Source: Arachis hypogaea
Taxonomy: Eukaryota; Streptophyta; Magnoliopsida; Fabales; Fabaceae
Direction: 5' to 3'
Assembly: GCF_003086295.3 (NCBI RefSeq)
Contig: NC_092051.1
Coordinates: forward strand, 13,322,810 to 13,386,809
Length of the DNA stretch: 64,000 bases
Shown here: piece by piece, positions 12,101 through 23,860 of the stretch
How the letters are laid out: each line of letters starts with the position of its first letter
Numbering within the stretch: the stretch's first letter is position 1
Notes under the pieces: model-generated
What the model saw: only the letters and a program-made list of their open reading frames with translations
Database searches by the model: none
Told to the model about the DNA's origin: nothing
Translations under genes and position numbers: made by a program

Positions 12101-13832
12101 ATGTAAGGTGGGACCAAAGGAGTGAAAGAAATTGAAAGAGTGGGGAAGCAAACAGCGTGGGTAGTGGCTATATTTGCGGGTTTACATAGTCATATATAGG
12201 TGAGGGGCCCAACCCTTAAAGGAGTCCCCTCAGGCCCCCAAAAGTACTTCCTCTTATCACAAAATAAAATTAATTTTTTATAATTAAGTTAGTTGCTATA
12301 ATAGTTAATTTATTATTTATTATTCTATTTAAATAAATATTAGAAATTTAAAAATAAAATTTTGATTTATAATAAATTAGTCATTGGTCTGTCAGAATTA
12401 ATTTTCATATGTTGCTTAATCTTAATTTTTGTATATATATTTTTATCAAGTAGTTTAATCATAATTTTTAATTATTAATTTCTATAATAATAATCTATTA
12501 TCTATGTAAAGAAAAATGATGTATGTTAATGTATGGGTGCTGGCCTGGAAGAAAGCAAGAAACATGAGAAATATATATTGTAAAGAAGGAATGACATGAT
12601 TAATTACCGGAAAAAAGGAAAAAAGAGAGAAATTATTGAAGCATGCTAGGTATAATAGAGTAATAGCAGCTAGGAACAAAGTATATAGTTACACGAAACC
12701 GTAGTCGACAGATAATGTATCTCGTGGCACAGTTAAAGCCACACGTGCATGAACTTTTCCCGTTCTTCTTCTATCTAACATAGAATGATAATAAGATCAC
12801 GAAAAGATCTCAGCAGATTGCAACGTATTTTGTTGTTTGTAATTATCCTTTTCTTTCTTTGTTTACTTTGTTGCCTGCTGCTTTTAGGTTTTAATCACCT
12901 CACTCATCAGTGATTAAGGTCATTGTTACACTTTATTTCAAATGTATTAAGGTTCCATGTATTAATGTGAATGCTTGCTTGTGTGAGTGCAATTCAAAGA
13001 ATACAGAAAAGGTATATTTTATTATATATAATCAGATATAAAAGAATATTTTTTATTATTTTCAAGACTTTTATTTTTTATATTATTATTTTCAAGACTT
13101 AAATAAATCTAAAGATCTCTTAATGAAATTATAAATTACTTATCTTTTCAATTAATTTGATTTTTATTACTTTTATATATATTTAATAAACAAAACAGTG
13201 AATTAATAAACACGAATTGATATACTAATATGTATAAAGAAAAATGTTAAAACCAATAATATTGATTTAAATATAAGACAAAAAACATATAACCTGAAAT
13301 TCATCATATAGATATACATTGAAAAAGCAGACTAGTCGCCGTCCACCGACTATAAACGTCCACATGAATATTGAATGTTAATATATTTTAAAGTTAATTT
13401 AGATATTAACCCTATATTTATCCATTGAATGTTATTATATGGATCTAATCAGGTGCTAAAAGAAGTAAATTAATTAAAACATGTGTTTGACTATGGAAGA
13501 ACATGTATGTTAGATGTAACATCAGAATAAACCTAACAGCCTCCCTGTGATTTGGTCGGTTTAATTTGCATCCAACAACTAAGACTAGATGATCGGTTCT
13601 TTACTTGTTTCTAATTAATATGCGGCTAAGTGAGGCTTCAAAAATATTCTCGTGTATAATGTAATTTGTTCTTGAACCCTCGCTTTGGTATAAATTCTGA
13701 GATAAACAGAAAACGAATAAAATGGATTTATACGATATGATAGTGATGTTGTCGTCCTAATTTGCTGGTTATAACATTAAAAGAGTAATCAAATAGAGAA
13801 AGAGAGAATCGCGTTCACACACAGATGAAGGT
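9150..13832. other. AT-rich intergenic region with dispersed-repeat debris
   Basis: No gene is supported over about 4.7 kb. The stretch 9550-10080 (GAAGCACGGATACTTCGCC onward) resembles a dispersed repeat that I associate with legume genomes, recognised only from memory. Some less AT-biased sequence occurs at 10350-10460 and 10730-10820. A run of 13 C lies at 11649-11661. All open frames here are short and without recognisable motifs. Confidence 0.4.
11649..11661. repeat. poly-C run (13)
   Basis: Thirteen consecutive C followed by a CT-rich tract. It is conspicuous in an AT-rich background and is likely to be length-variable. Confidence 0.9.
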
Positions 13833-13838
13833 GGTCAA
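13833..13838 (-). promoter_or_regulatory. W-box in WRKY upstream region
   Basis: GGTCAA on + is TTGACC on -, the core WRKY-binding W-box, about 325 bp before the WRKY start codon. Auto- or cross-regulation by WRKY factors is common in the family. A single core motif is weak evidence, so this is a suggestion. The A/T-rich CATATATACC near 13900 is a possible TATA region. Confidence 0.3.
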
Positions 13839-14163
13839 AGGCAAAGGGTTAGTAGTAGCTAGCTAGGTATACGTATGAAGGCGTAAGCGTCTACACATAC
13901 ATATATACCTCCTGCAACCTGTTGGGAGTTGTCCGTACTGAAGAATTACCGGCAAGTGCCGGTGATGAAGCCTTCTTCTTCATCTTCTTTTTGTTGCTTT
14001 TTCACATTCACCAGTCACCAGCCACTACTATTACTACTATACATACAAGTTGTCATTTCCACTTTCTAGTTTTAGTTAAGTTTCTATTCCCCTTCCTTCT
14101 CCAAAACACTTTCTTCTTCTTTCTTCCAAAACCCAAAATAAATGATGCAGTAGGAATTAATAG

Positions 14164-15270
14164 ATGGAGAAGAAGGAGATAATGATGAGTGTGAAGATGG
14201 AAGATGCATCATCGCTATTCAGTTCTTGTTACAGCAACAGCAATAACATTCCATTATGGAGCGTGTTTGATTTGTGTCAAGAAACAGAGGAGAAGGGTTC
14301 TTTAGGGTTTATGGATCTACTTGGTGTGCATCAAGACTACTACAACGGTGGTGGTGGTGGTGGTGCTCCTCTGCTTGCTGATAATAATTCTCCATCTCAG
14401 GTAGCAGGGAAGGATTCAACAGAAGCTACGACTGTGAAAGAGTGTCCTTCAAATTCAGAGACTCAACAGCAACCTACTCCTACTACTCCAAAGTCAGCTT
14501 CACCTCTTTCATCATCTGTGTCCACCACTACTACTGTGGACCAAGCTGCACCGTCATCTCAACACGCCGACAAACTGTATGTGATAATGCCTTAGAAGAA
14601 ATTAATTAATAAAATAGGAGGGGCTAATTGGGAATTTTTGTGGTATGTGGTGTTATTAGGTTGAAGGCGAAGAAGACAAATGGGAAGAAAAGAGAGAGGG
14701 AAGCTCGATACGCGTTCATGACAAAAAGCGAGGTGGATCATCTCGAAGACGGTTACAGATGGAGAAAGTACGGCCAAAAAGCTGTCAAAAACAGCCCCTT
14801 TCCAAGGTATATAACTATATATTATATCATCATGCCTTTAATTTTTACTAATTAATAACATAATATACATGGTTCATGCTCATATTTATATAAATATATG
14901 TATATATAGGAGCTATTATCGTTGCACCAGTGGATCATGTAATGTGAAGAAGCGTGTGGAAAGGTCTTTCACTGATCCAACAATTGTGGTCACAACATAT
15001 GAAGGTCAACACACACATCCAAGTCCACTTCTAATGCCTCGCTCTTCATCATCATCATCAATGCCTCAAACCTACTTCTCCCACCAACACTATCTACACC
15101 CACATCATCAACAACTCTTATTTAATACATTCCCTTCTCTTGATTTTCCTCCTCCTCCTCCTCCTTCTTCTTCATCTCAGGACACCACCAATAACAATGC
15201 ATTATTTCCTCTAAGCGACCATGGCCTTCTTCAAGATGTTCTTCCTTCACATATGTTCAAGCAGGAGTAG
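14164..15270 (+). CDS. WRKY transcription factor, group IIc (WRKY23-like)
   Basis: A nuclear transcription factor that binds W-box DNA. The gene model joins 14164-14576, 14660-14806 and 14910-15270, all with GT..AG introns; the sum is 921 nt, or 306 aa plus stop. The WRKY domain reads [20 protein letters not shown], then a C-x4-C...H-x-H zinc finger (RCTSGSC ... GQHTH). The second intron splits the domain at the Arg codon after SPFP, the standard position for group I C-terminal and group II genes. Residues just before the domain ([17 protein letters not shown]) are close to Arabidopsis WRKY23/WRKY68 as I recall them. The N-terminus is acidic and Ser-rich with a poly-Gly run. The C-terminus has His-, Pro- and Ser-rich runs. 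The first ATG after a stop-containing leader was chosen. If intron 1 is retained, a stop at 14593-14595 removes the WRKY domain. Confidence 0.93.
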
Positions 15271-17946
15271 ATAAACATAGATATAGACATGTGATTTATT
15301 GCTTGGTTTATTTATGCGATGCTGACTTAGGAAGCTCCATTGGTAGTGGTAGTGGTAGTATATCTTAGTTTCCTTCTCATTTCATGATGGATGATCATCA
15401 TATATACCTGTGAGATTCCTACTTCATTTATCTATTTTTGCACATATAGACCTTAATTATCATCATATTTATTTACAAACCACTCTAACATGATGGATCC
15501 TAAGTTAAAGTTTATTTAATATTATTTTTAGAGAAATTGCATACTCTGAATTTGAAATTACTTGTTACATTGTCATTGCCACATAAAACAACAAAGTTTC
15601 CGTTGGAGTGTCTGAGAATGATTAAAAAATAGTACTAGTAGTCTAGTACTGGTACTAAATCCTATTTTGAATCTTCTAGTTTCTGACTCCTCGTTTGTCT
15701 TGTATAATTGTTACTTTTTATTGAAGGAATGTGCATTAGTTTCACTGAGGCATAACAGGAAAGAGGGTTAGGTCTAGGTTTTTAAAGGGTAACTACAATT
15801 GGTGTGTGAGTTTTGCTTTTTCTTCTGTACCGGGAATCAACGGGTAAAGAATTATAGGGAAATGTGCTTCTATTTTTCTTATGTTTGAAGGATCCGGTGG
15901 TGAAAGTTGTGCCCCAAAAAGGTCAATGAGGTAATTAAATGGTGGAGTAATTCAACCATTAACAATCCATTTTAAGATCCTTGAGTTAATGCCTCTTTTT
16001 GTCCTACATACGATGCAATCCCCTAGTGGATTTGATTCATTAAAAAGCGGTGACAGCAGGCAATTCAAACAAGAAAAGTTAACACAAAGGAGAAAAACTT
16101 CGAAACGGTACCTTTGGATTTGGAGCGTGATAACTAGTCCCCATAGTGGAATACATCTTCATCTTTGATAACGACTCCTCTTTAAGAGACACTAATTATA
16201 ATTAAACTACTCGCTATAATATTATGATAAAAATTTAGTAATTTACAAGCAGTTATTTAGTTATTCTCAATTATTAATTTTACATTACCTGAATTACGTC
16301 TAATATTAATACCCGTTTATTAGTACTATTTCTTGTGAGAAATTATTAGGTGCTCATATTATATTCATACCATTTATTATCGATAATTTCACCCAAAATC
16401 CACCATTATTTTGTATGTCTAAGTTTAACACACATGACAATTTACTAGTGACATGAATATAATCCTTTTTAAACACCTAATGATTCATCGTTTAGTTAGG
16501 ACAAGCAGATTTGAGCAGGTGAGAGTCTCATCTGTGAGAGAATAATTGAAAAGCAAGTTAGATAAGTACACAGAGTTTGTACATGATACGCCACCACCAA
16601 TTCATTGGTGGTGTGGGGCCCTGCTTTTCAAATTATACGCTCTATACATTGCACCGAATTAAAGTTTTCAAATTGGCATAGAGCAGGGAATAAATTAACA
16701 AACTCCATTATACTCTTACGCCTGAATTGTTCAATCCCCCAATAGTGATGCCAATAAAATTTACATAAACACAGTTGACTTGTTCAAACACATCAAACTT
16801 TTGGTGGGTGGTAAAAAAAATTGACTACTTTCATAAAAATATCTTCGTAGATTATAACCTTCTACTAATTTATAATACTATTTTTATATAAAATATTTTC
16901 ATAGAAGTAGTCATTAGAAAATTCCCATCTATTTTCTTGTGCAAAAATTTTTAAATACAACCTCTATTTCAACATAAAAAATATAAAAGACTAACTATAA
17001 TATAAGCTAATTTAATTAAATTTTTAATTTTAAAATTTAAAAAATTAGAATAATAAAAGATTATTATTATTTTTGTAATAAATACTTTTTTTAACTAATT
17101 AGTTCAAATTGACTAAACTTTAGTTGGTTTCTTAGCAGGATCATTTTAATATATAATGGTTTGTTTTCAATATAACTAAAAAAAACCCTAAAAAACCAAC
17201 TACAATATAAGCAACCACCCACAACAAATCAAAAACCTCAACATGGCATAACCGGAGTTGATGAGTACGTTCAAGTTCAGATTCAGTTCCGTCATAATAG
17301 ACAATAATTATATGTTGCTATATCTTTCTTACACGTAGACCAAGTTGACAGATTAAATTAAATTTTGGAGTCCCTGGTTTGGTGTGCATGTGGAGCCACA
17401 TTTGCCCTTTTCAATTCTCTATTTGTTGCAATACACGTACAAAGAAAAAAACACCAAATATTTTTACATGAAAATCAGACAACGGAGCACCAAAAGAAGA
17501 CAAAAGTTGGTTTGCCTGCCATTAAAATTTATCTCACGTATACAAGTAACACCGCACTCTTTTTCTCTCTACTTTTCTTGTTCGCTGTTTGGGGGTTTAC
17601 AAAAACCTGAATTTCCCTGCCTCTCAATGTTCCAAGAGTTCAAACCAAATTGTCTAAATCTATAATCCATAATTAGAAATAATTAACCAGTGTTTACCCC
17701 TTTTAGATGCACTTTCAATGAGGGAATCAAGGATACACGTATAATAAATTCCCCAACAACAGACTACTAAATTCCAATGAACAAATGAGCCCAAAGTAAA
17801 AGGAAAAAAAGAAAAAGGCAAGAAACTCGAGTTTATATTAGTTTATATATTATCTAATCAACATCTAAATAATATAATATTTATTAGAATATATTATATA
17901 ATATAATTAATTAATTTCTCCGTACATCGCCCAATCTCATTCTAGT
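15271..17946. other. intergenic region downstream of WRKY gene
   Basis: The first few hundred bases are presumably WRKY 3' UTR, with a short GGTAGT microsatellite near 15342-15360. Beyond that I see no gene. A small inverted-repeat element is described separately at 16337-16496. Open frames at 17365-17665 have no recognisable motifs and sit in AT-rich sequence. Confidence 0.45.
16337..16496. mobile_element. small MITE-like inverted repeat
   Basis: The left end (ATTATTAGGTGCTCATATTA, starting 16344) and the reverse complement of the right end (ATCATTAGGTGTTTAAAAAG) share about 30 bp of imperfect terminal inverted repeat, including ATTATATTCAT. The element is about 150 bp. I could not fix a target duplication, so the superfamily is open. 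Confidence 0.45.
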
Positions 17947-18171
17947 TTGTAATAAGTTTTGTAATATAATATAGTTAGTTTTCTGTTTTTTGTTAACTTT
18001 CCTATCTTAACTTCTGTTAAATGTTATCTGCTATAAATAACAACCCTTGAAAGAATGTAACATATTGATTCCATAATGAATTTGCAGTTGAGGAAATTCA
18101 GCATTTGCTTAATTGCTTCCCTTTCTTCTCTCACGATCATCATCTTCAATTTGTGTAGAAATTTCACACAC
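17947..18171 (+). mobile_element. possible small solo LTR (copia-like)
   Basis: This 225-bp stretch has a TATA box (CTATAAATAA at about 18031) followed by a transcribed-leader-like sequence. It is flanked by CTAGT on both sides (17942-17946 and 18172-18176). The ends do not read as a clean TG...CA, and a 5-bp match is weak evidence, so this may be chance. Confidence 0.28.
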
Positions 18172-18742
18172 CTAGTCTAATAAAGTAATAATCAAATGAA
18201 TAATTGTAAACTAAGTCTGTGTAGAAATTTGTGTAGATAGCATTATTATATTTTTTAACTTTAACCCTTTCCTTACTTCAATAGTTTCAAAGAGAATAGT
18301 TGTGAGCTGTAACAACCAATTTTTAGTACGTCATGATCGTATTAAAAGTAAAGCGTTACTAATCTAATTCTTTTTATTATTTATTTAATATTGAGCCTTT
18401 ACGCGTTAATCTGTCGACAATTTTATTAAAAGGATAAAATCTTTTTATCAAGAACAAATAATACATATTCACATACTTAATATTAATAATATATTATAGT
18501 GTTACGTACAAAAGCAACTACAAAACCTATCCCTCTGAATAAAATTTCAAACTAATAAGGCGAGAGGAAAAATAAATTCTATTAACAACTCAATTCTTAG
18601 TAGGACAGGAGTGGATAATTATGTCCATTTTATTATTTGCTACACATCAATTCCACAACAGAATACTTACAATCTTCAATAGATAGCTAATAACAACAAA
18701 TCTCATAATACAAACAAATCTCAAAATACTTACAATCTCATA

Positions 18743-20253
18743 GTGTGGCTCGAGTGCTTTGGGGTTCCGTTATATGCATGGTCTGTGGACACTTTTAAAA
18801 GGATAGGAGGCCAATGGGGTGAAGTAGTTGAGTGTGCTAGAGAGACGGAATCGTGCAGTTCTTTCACGATAGGTCGGGTGCAGATTGATACGTGTATCAT
18901 GGACGGGATCCAAGAATGGGTTCATATCAATGTTGGAACCCGGGGATATGATGTCTTAGTGAAAGAGATTGGACACGAGGCGTGTGACCTGCACTGTACT
19001 GAAAGACTTGGTGATCAAAAGATAACGAACAGTGAGCAAAGAAATCACGGCAGAACGAGCAAGGGGCCAGGAGTGGATTTGTTGCAGCGACATCAATATG
19101 ATTCATTGGATGAGAGCGTCATGAGGAGGAGATGTTGTTACTGATAACTCGACGAGAGGAAGAAGACAAGGGCAAATTAGGAATTTCACACAGTTTTTTA
19201 AATGAATGGCCTGATGACAATAATTACCATAATCGCTTGAAAATCGTAACTGATCAAGTAATTATGGCGATAATCAAGGAATGGCAGATTTTAGGGGAGG
19301 TACCGTTACAAGGGAGGAGGCAGGGTCTGAGAGGACAGTCACGTGTGTTTTAAATGGATTAGGAAGGGGGTCCACTAAGGCCAAACATAAAGCAGCTTCC
19401 CTAAATACAGTTTGGGTCAGTCACAAAAGCAAGATGGATAAGGGGGTTAAGGGCCAGACAGGCCCAACATCACCTGAAGCAAGCGAATCCGCAACTGGGC
19501 CTGAGTTGGGAGATCCGGGTCGGGTGCTGGCCAAACCACGGAACAACGCGAGCGACGGGTGTGGGTGCAGCACTAACAGCAAGCGAACCTTCGAGGATGG
19601 CGCAGACAGGTTCGTTGGGGCTGGGTACGGGGGAAGTCAACACTCACTGATTCTTGCCAATAGGTTGCGCCGCAATGTAGCTGCTCCAACTCTCACTAAT
19701 GAACTTGGGCTGGGAGGGCCGGCGTGTGAAGATCCCATCTCTAAGGATGGCTGTAGGGCGACAGATTCGGTGGCCAGAATTAATTGTAGGGCTAATGAGG
19801 ATGGAAAACAAAATTAGAAGGGAGCTAGTGATAGGAGAGGATTGATTGTGGTTGATGCAAAGGAAGGCGTGAAGGTAGCTGGCAGCGGCACTCAAGGAAG
19901 GCATTGATGGAGGTCAGGTTATTGCTCAAAGTGAGAAGAGATTGGCTGTCGAGCACGGGGAGGATGGAAGTGAAGGAAACGATTGTGGGGACAAGCTAGG
20001 AATGTCAGGTACAGAAGACGGTAATGCTCAGCCTTCGAATGTGAAGGAACAGATGCTGGAGAACAGAAGAACCTGGGAGTTGGCAAAGGAGTCAGGCGCC
20101 ATGCTGTACAATGAGGATGATGACATCATGGCAATACTCCAAGCACAAAATGAAGAAATAGATCAGAAAAGGAAATTAGCAAAGCAGAAGAAGAAACTGA
20201 GAGGCTGCAGACCCAAATATAAAAAACATGTGTCTCAGAAGCTTTTTAAATGA
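18743..20253 (+). pseudogene. LINE-A ORF1, C-terminal part (copy 2)
   Basis: This is the DUF4283-like block (VWLECFGVPLYAWSVDTFKR, 18743-19144), then a frameshifted hydrophilic linker (19281-19817), then the conserved C-terminal block 19942-20253 with DDDIMAILQAQNEE and a Lys/Arg-rich tail. The RRM is missing through 5' truncation. The last codon and stop (TGA, 20251-20253) overlap the ORF2 start ATG (20250-20252), as in copy 1. Confidence 0.78.
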
Positions 20254-23200
20254 TTTTTGGTTCTTATAATGTTAGGGGGTTAAGGGGTGATGCGAAGTTT
20301 AGCATGGTAAATAATCTTAAGAATAAACATAGATTAGATCTGTCGGGTTTGATTGAGACTAAAAGGGAGATAGTGACGAGATATGATGTGGCAAGAATAT
20401 GGGGGCAGGATGGTACGGGTTGGGAATATGTAGGCTTTGAAGGTGCAGCAGGTGGAATTCTATTAATATGGGATGAATCAGTATTTAAATTGAATAACTG
20501 CTATAAAGGGAAGAGTTGACTGTGTATTGAATGGGTCCTGGTAAAGAGTAGTTTCAACTGTGCGTTTTTCTTGGTATATGATGCACATGACAGGGATGCG
20601 AAGTTGCAGGTGTGGGAAGAGCTGAGCTATATAGCTGGGTTATGCCAGGTGCCGAGTTGTTATATGGGAGATTTTAATGAAATAGTACATGTGGGGGAGC
20701 GATAAGGTGCTGGCGGGTTACCTCGGTCTGCCGAAGAATTCAAGGATTGGATACAAGATATGGAGCTAGTGGACCTGCCGCTCACTGATTGTATGTTCAC
20801 ATGGTTTAAGGGACGTTCTTGCAGTCGTATTGATAGATTTCTGGTTATCCTAGAGTGGTTAGAGCAATTTTCGGAGACTCGGGTACAAGGTGGACCAAGG
20901 GGATTATCAGATCATTGTCCTATTATAGTAGAAGACAAAAAACAGAGGGGAGGTCCAAGGCCTTTCAGAAGCTTAGATTCCTAGTTTACACATGAAGGAT
21001 TTCTCAGACTGGTGAAAGAGGAGTGGAGAGGTTTGGGGCAGATTCAGTTCACAGATAAATTGAAGGCGTTGACGATCCCGTTGGGGAGGTGGCATAAGGC
21101 CAATTTTAGTGATATGGATAAGAATATTATGACCTTTGAGGAAGAAATTAAGAAGATTGATGATATGGTGAGCAGTGGAGTGTATGATGGAACGATGGAG
21201 ACTAGACGAAAGGCGCTAGTCACTTGCTGTGAGAGGTGGTATGTGAGAAAAGAGATTCATTGGAAGCAGATGTCTCGATCGCGACAAGCTAAGGAGATGG
21301 ACAAAAATACAAGATATTTTCACAATATAGCCTCAGCAAGAAGGAGGAATAACAGGATTGATACATTGCTAATCAATGGCAGATTGGTTAGGAATCATGC
21401 TAGGATAAAAATTGCTATTAGAAATTTCTATAAGGATTTATATCAACAGGAAGAGTCTCCTATGATGGGCTTTAGGGACGGTCTGGTGGATAGGATAAGT
21501 CAGGATGATGCTGTGAAGTTGGAAATGTTGCCGTCTGCTGAGGAGATCAGGGAGGCTGTGTGGGAGTGTGAGTCTTCTAAGGCACCAGGCTGTGACGGGT
21601 ACAACATGAATTTCATAAAGAGGTGTTAGGACGAGTTAGGGCCAGAATTCACGGCAGCTGTGATTGGGTTTTTTCAGACATCCAGGTTACCAGCGAAGTC
21701 CAATATCACTTGGGTGGCACTGGCTCTAAAGTTTGTTGGTGCAAGGGAGATTAAAGACCTGCGACCTATTAGTATGCTTGGGTGTGTATACAAGGTCATT
21801 TCCAAGGTATTGGTTAGGATGATGAGACAAGTAATGCCAGAGCTAGTAGGGGAGACCCAGAGTGTATTTGTGAAAGGCAAGAAAATACATGATGGAGCAC
21901 TCATTGCATGTGAAAATGTAGACTGGCTTAAGCGGAGGAAGGAGGAGGCAGCGATAATCAAGCTAGACTTCCAAAAAGCATATGATAGAGTCAAGTGGAG
22001 GTTTGTGGACTTAGTACTGCAAAAGATGGGATTTGGGCTTAGATGGAGATCGTGGGTTATGGAGTGTGTGACGACAGCTTCTATGTCAGTCTTGATAAAT
22101 GGTTCGCCATCCAAGCCGTTCAAAATGGAAAGAGGATTGCGACAAGGTGACCCACTTTCACCTTTCTTGTTTGTACTGGTTGTAGATGTGCTACATCGGA
22201 TGATTGGAGAGGCAGTCAGGAACGGCCGTATATCACCATTGTTAGTTGGGAGAGATAGAGTAGAGTTATCGCATCTCCAATTCGCGGATGATACAATCCT
22301 ATTTAGCCCACCAGAAGAGGAGACTATAAAGAACTACAAGCGACTCTTGAGGTGTTTTGAGCTGATGTCAGGACCTAGCATTAACTTTGACAAGTCAAGC
22401 TTGATTCCAGTAAATTGTGACGAGTAGTGGGTCCAGCGCATGTGCCGTTTGTTGGATTGTAAGGGAGGCTCCCTTCTAGTTAAATACTTGGGAATCCCTT
22501 TAGGAGCGAATCCGAGGATGGTGAAGACCTGGAAGCCCATAATAAACAAAGTGGAGGAAAAGCTCATCCTGTGAAAAGCAAAAGTACTAAACAAAACTGG
22601 AAAGTTGGTGCTAATCAAATCAGTTTTAAATAGTCTACCAGTATATTATCTGAGTTTGTTTAAGATGCCAAAAAGCTGTTGCTGAAAAATTGATCTCCCT
22701 ACAGAGGGGGTTCCTGTGGAGGAAGGATGATGGAAGTAATGGGATGGCATTAGTTAAATGGGAAGTGGTGCGGCCCCCTAAGAAACTGGGAGGGTTGGGA
22801 GTTGGAGATGCTATGATTCGTAACACAGCTATGTTGTTTAAGTGGTGGTCGCGTTTTGCCAAGGAGGACTGTCCATTGTGGAAGAAAGTGGTGTGCTCCT
22901 GTAAGAATCTAAATCCTATTGAGCTACTGTCAACTCAAGTGCTACCTACTAGAGGAGGCCCCTGGAAGGATATATGCCAGTTACAATTAATGAATCAACA
23001 TATAAGGGATAAGATGGTTGCAGGATTGTCCATGGAGGTTGGTGATGGGCGGCGTACTCGTTTTTGGGAATGTATGGTTACTATGTGGATCGTTGAAGGA
23101 TCGGTTCCCCAGGCTTTTCTCTGTTTCAAACCAATGTAGATCTGTCATAGGGGATTGTGGGTTCTGGGACGGGTTAGAGTGGATTTAGAATTTTCAATAG

Positions 23201-23860
23201 AGAAAAGAGCTCTTTCAATGGGAGTTGGAACTTCTGAGTCAATTACACGAGGTGTTGAGACCTGTGACACTAATAAATAATAGAGAGGATCAAGTGCTGT
23301 GAAAATTTGATAGAAAATGTGTTTTTTCAACTAACTCATTTGTGCAGGTTTGGCAGGAGGAAACAATCTCAGAGGAGGTTACCAGTTACAGCTTCACCAA
23401 GACTATCTGAAAAGGTTTAGTTCTACCTAGAGTGGAGCTATTTACTTGGTTTGTTCTGATAGGTAGAGTGAGTACAAAAAGCAGGCTTAGCAGGTTTGGA
23501 ATTATCAGCCAGGAAGACAATATCCGTGTTTTCTGTAATAATGAGGTGGAGCATGTACACCACCTGTTTTTAGGATGTGGATTTGCCTGGCAGGTATGGA
23601 GTGCTTGGATATCGATATTTTGCCGACAGTGGTCTTTTTCTGGTTCAATGAGAGAACATTTCTTATGTTGGACAGAGGAACCGAGGAGAAAGGAGGATCA
23701 AGAGCAACGATTGAGATGCTTCTGCGCGATTGTTTGGAACATCTGGTTGGAAAGAAATAGAAGAATATTTCAGAATGAGAGCAAAGGTGTGGAAGAGATA
23801 ATTAACATGACAGTGATGAGCTTTAACGAATGGAAATGTGTAGATCCCTTTGGTTGTTGA
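20250..23860 (+). pseudogene. LINE-A ORF2 (copy 2), broken
   Basis: Endonuclease, reverse transcriptase and zf-RVT domains in the same order as copy 1. The endonuclease opens with NVRGLRG and IETK and later shows LSDHCPI. The reverse transcriptase retains LDFQKAYDRVKW and the catalytic LQFADDTILF (about 22276). Stops interrupt the frame at 20517, 20982, 21627 and 22425, mostly Trp or Gln codons altered by one base. An extra A near 22670 shifts the frame before the stretch 22690-23139, and another shift precedes the zf-RVT block (23432-23860). The natural C-terminus appears to be DPFGC followed by TGA at 23858-23860. Confidence 0.85.

Noticed and set aside
13922..14182. 86-codon frame just upstream of the WRKY gene
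   Set aside because: CT-rich leader sequence overlapping the WRKY start; no motif, best read as 5' UTR.
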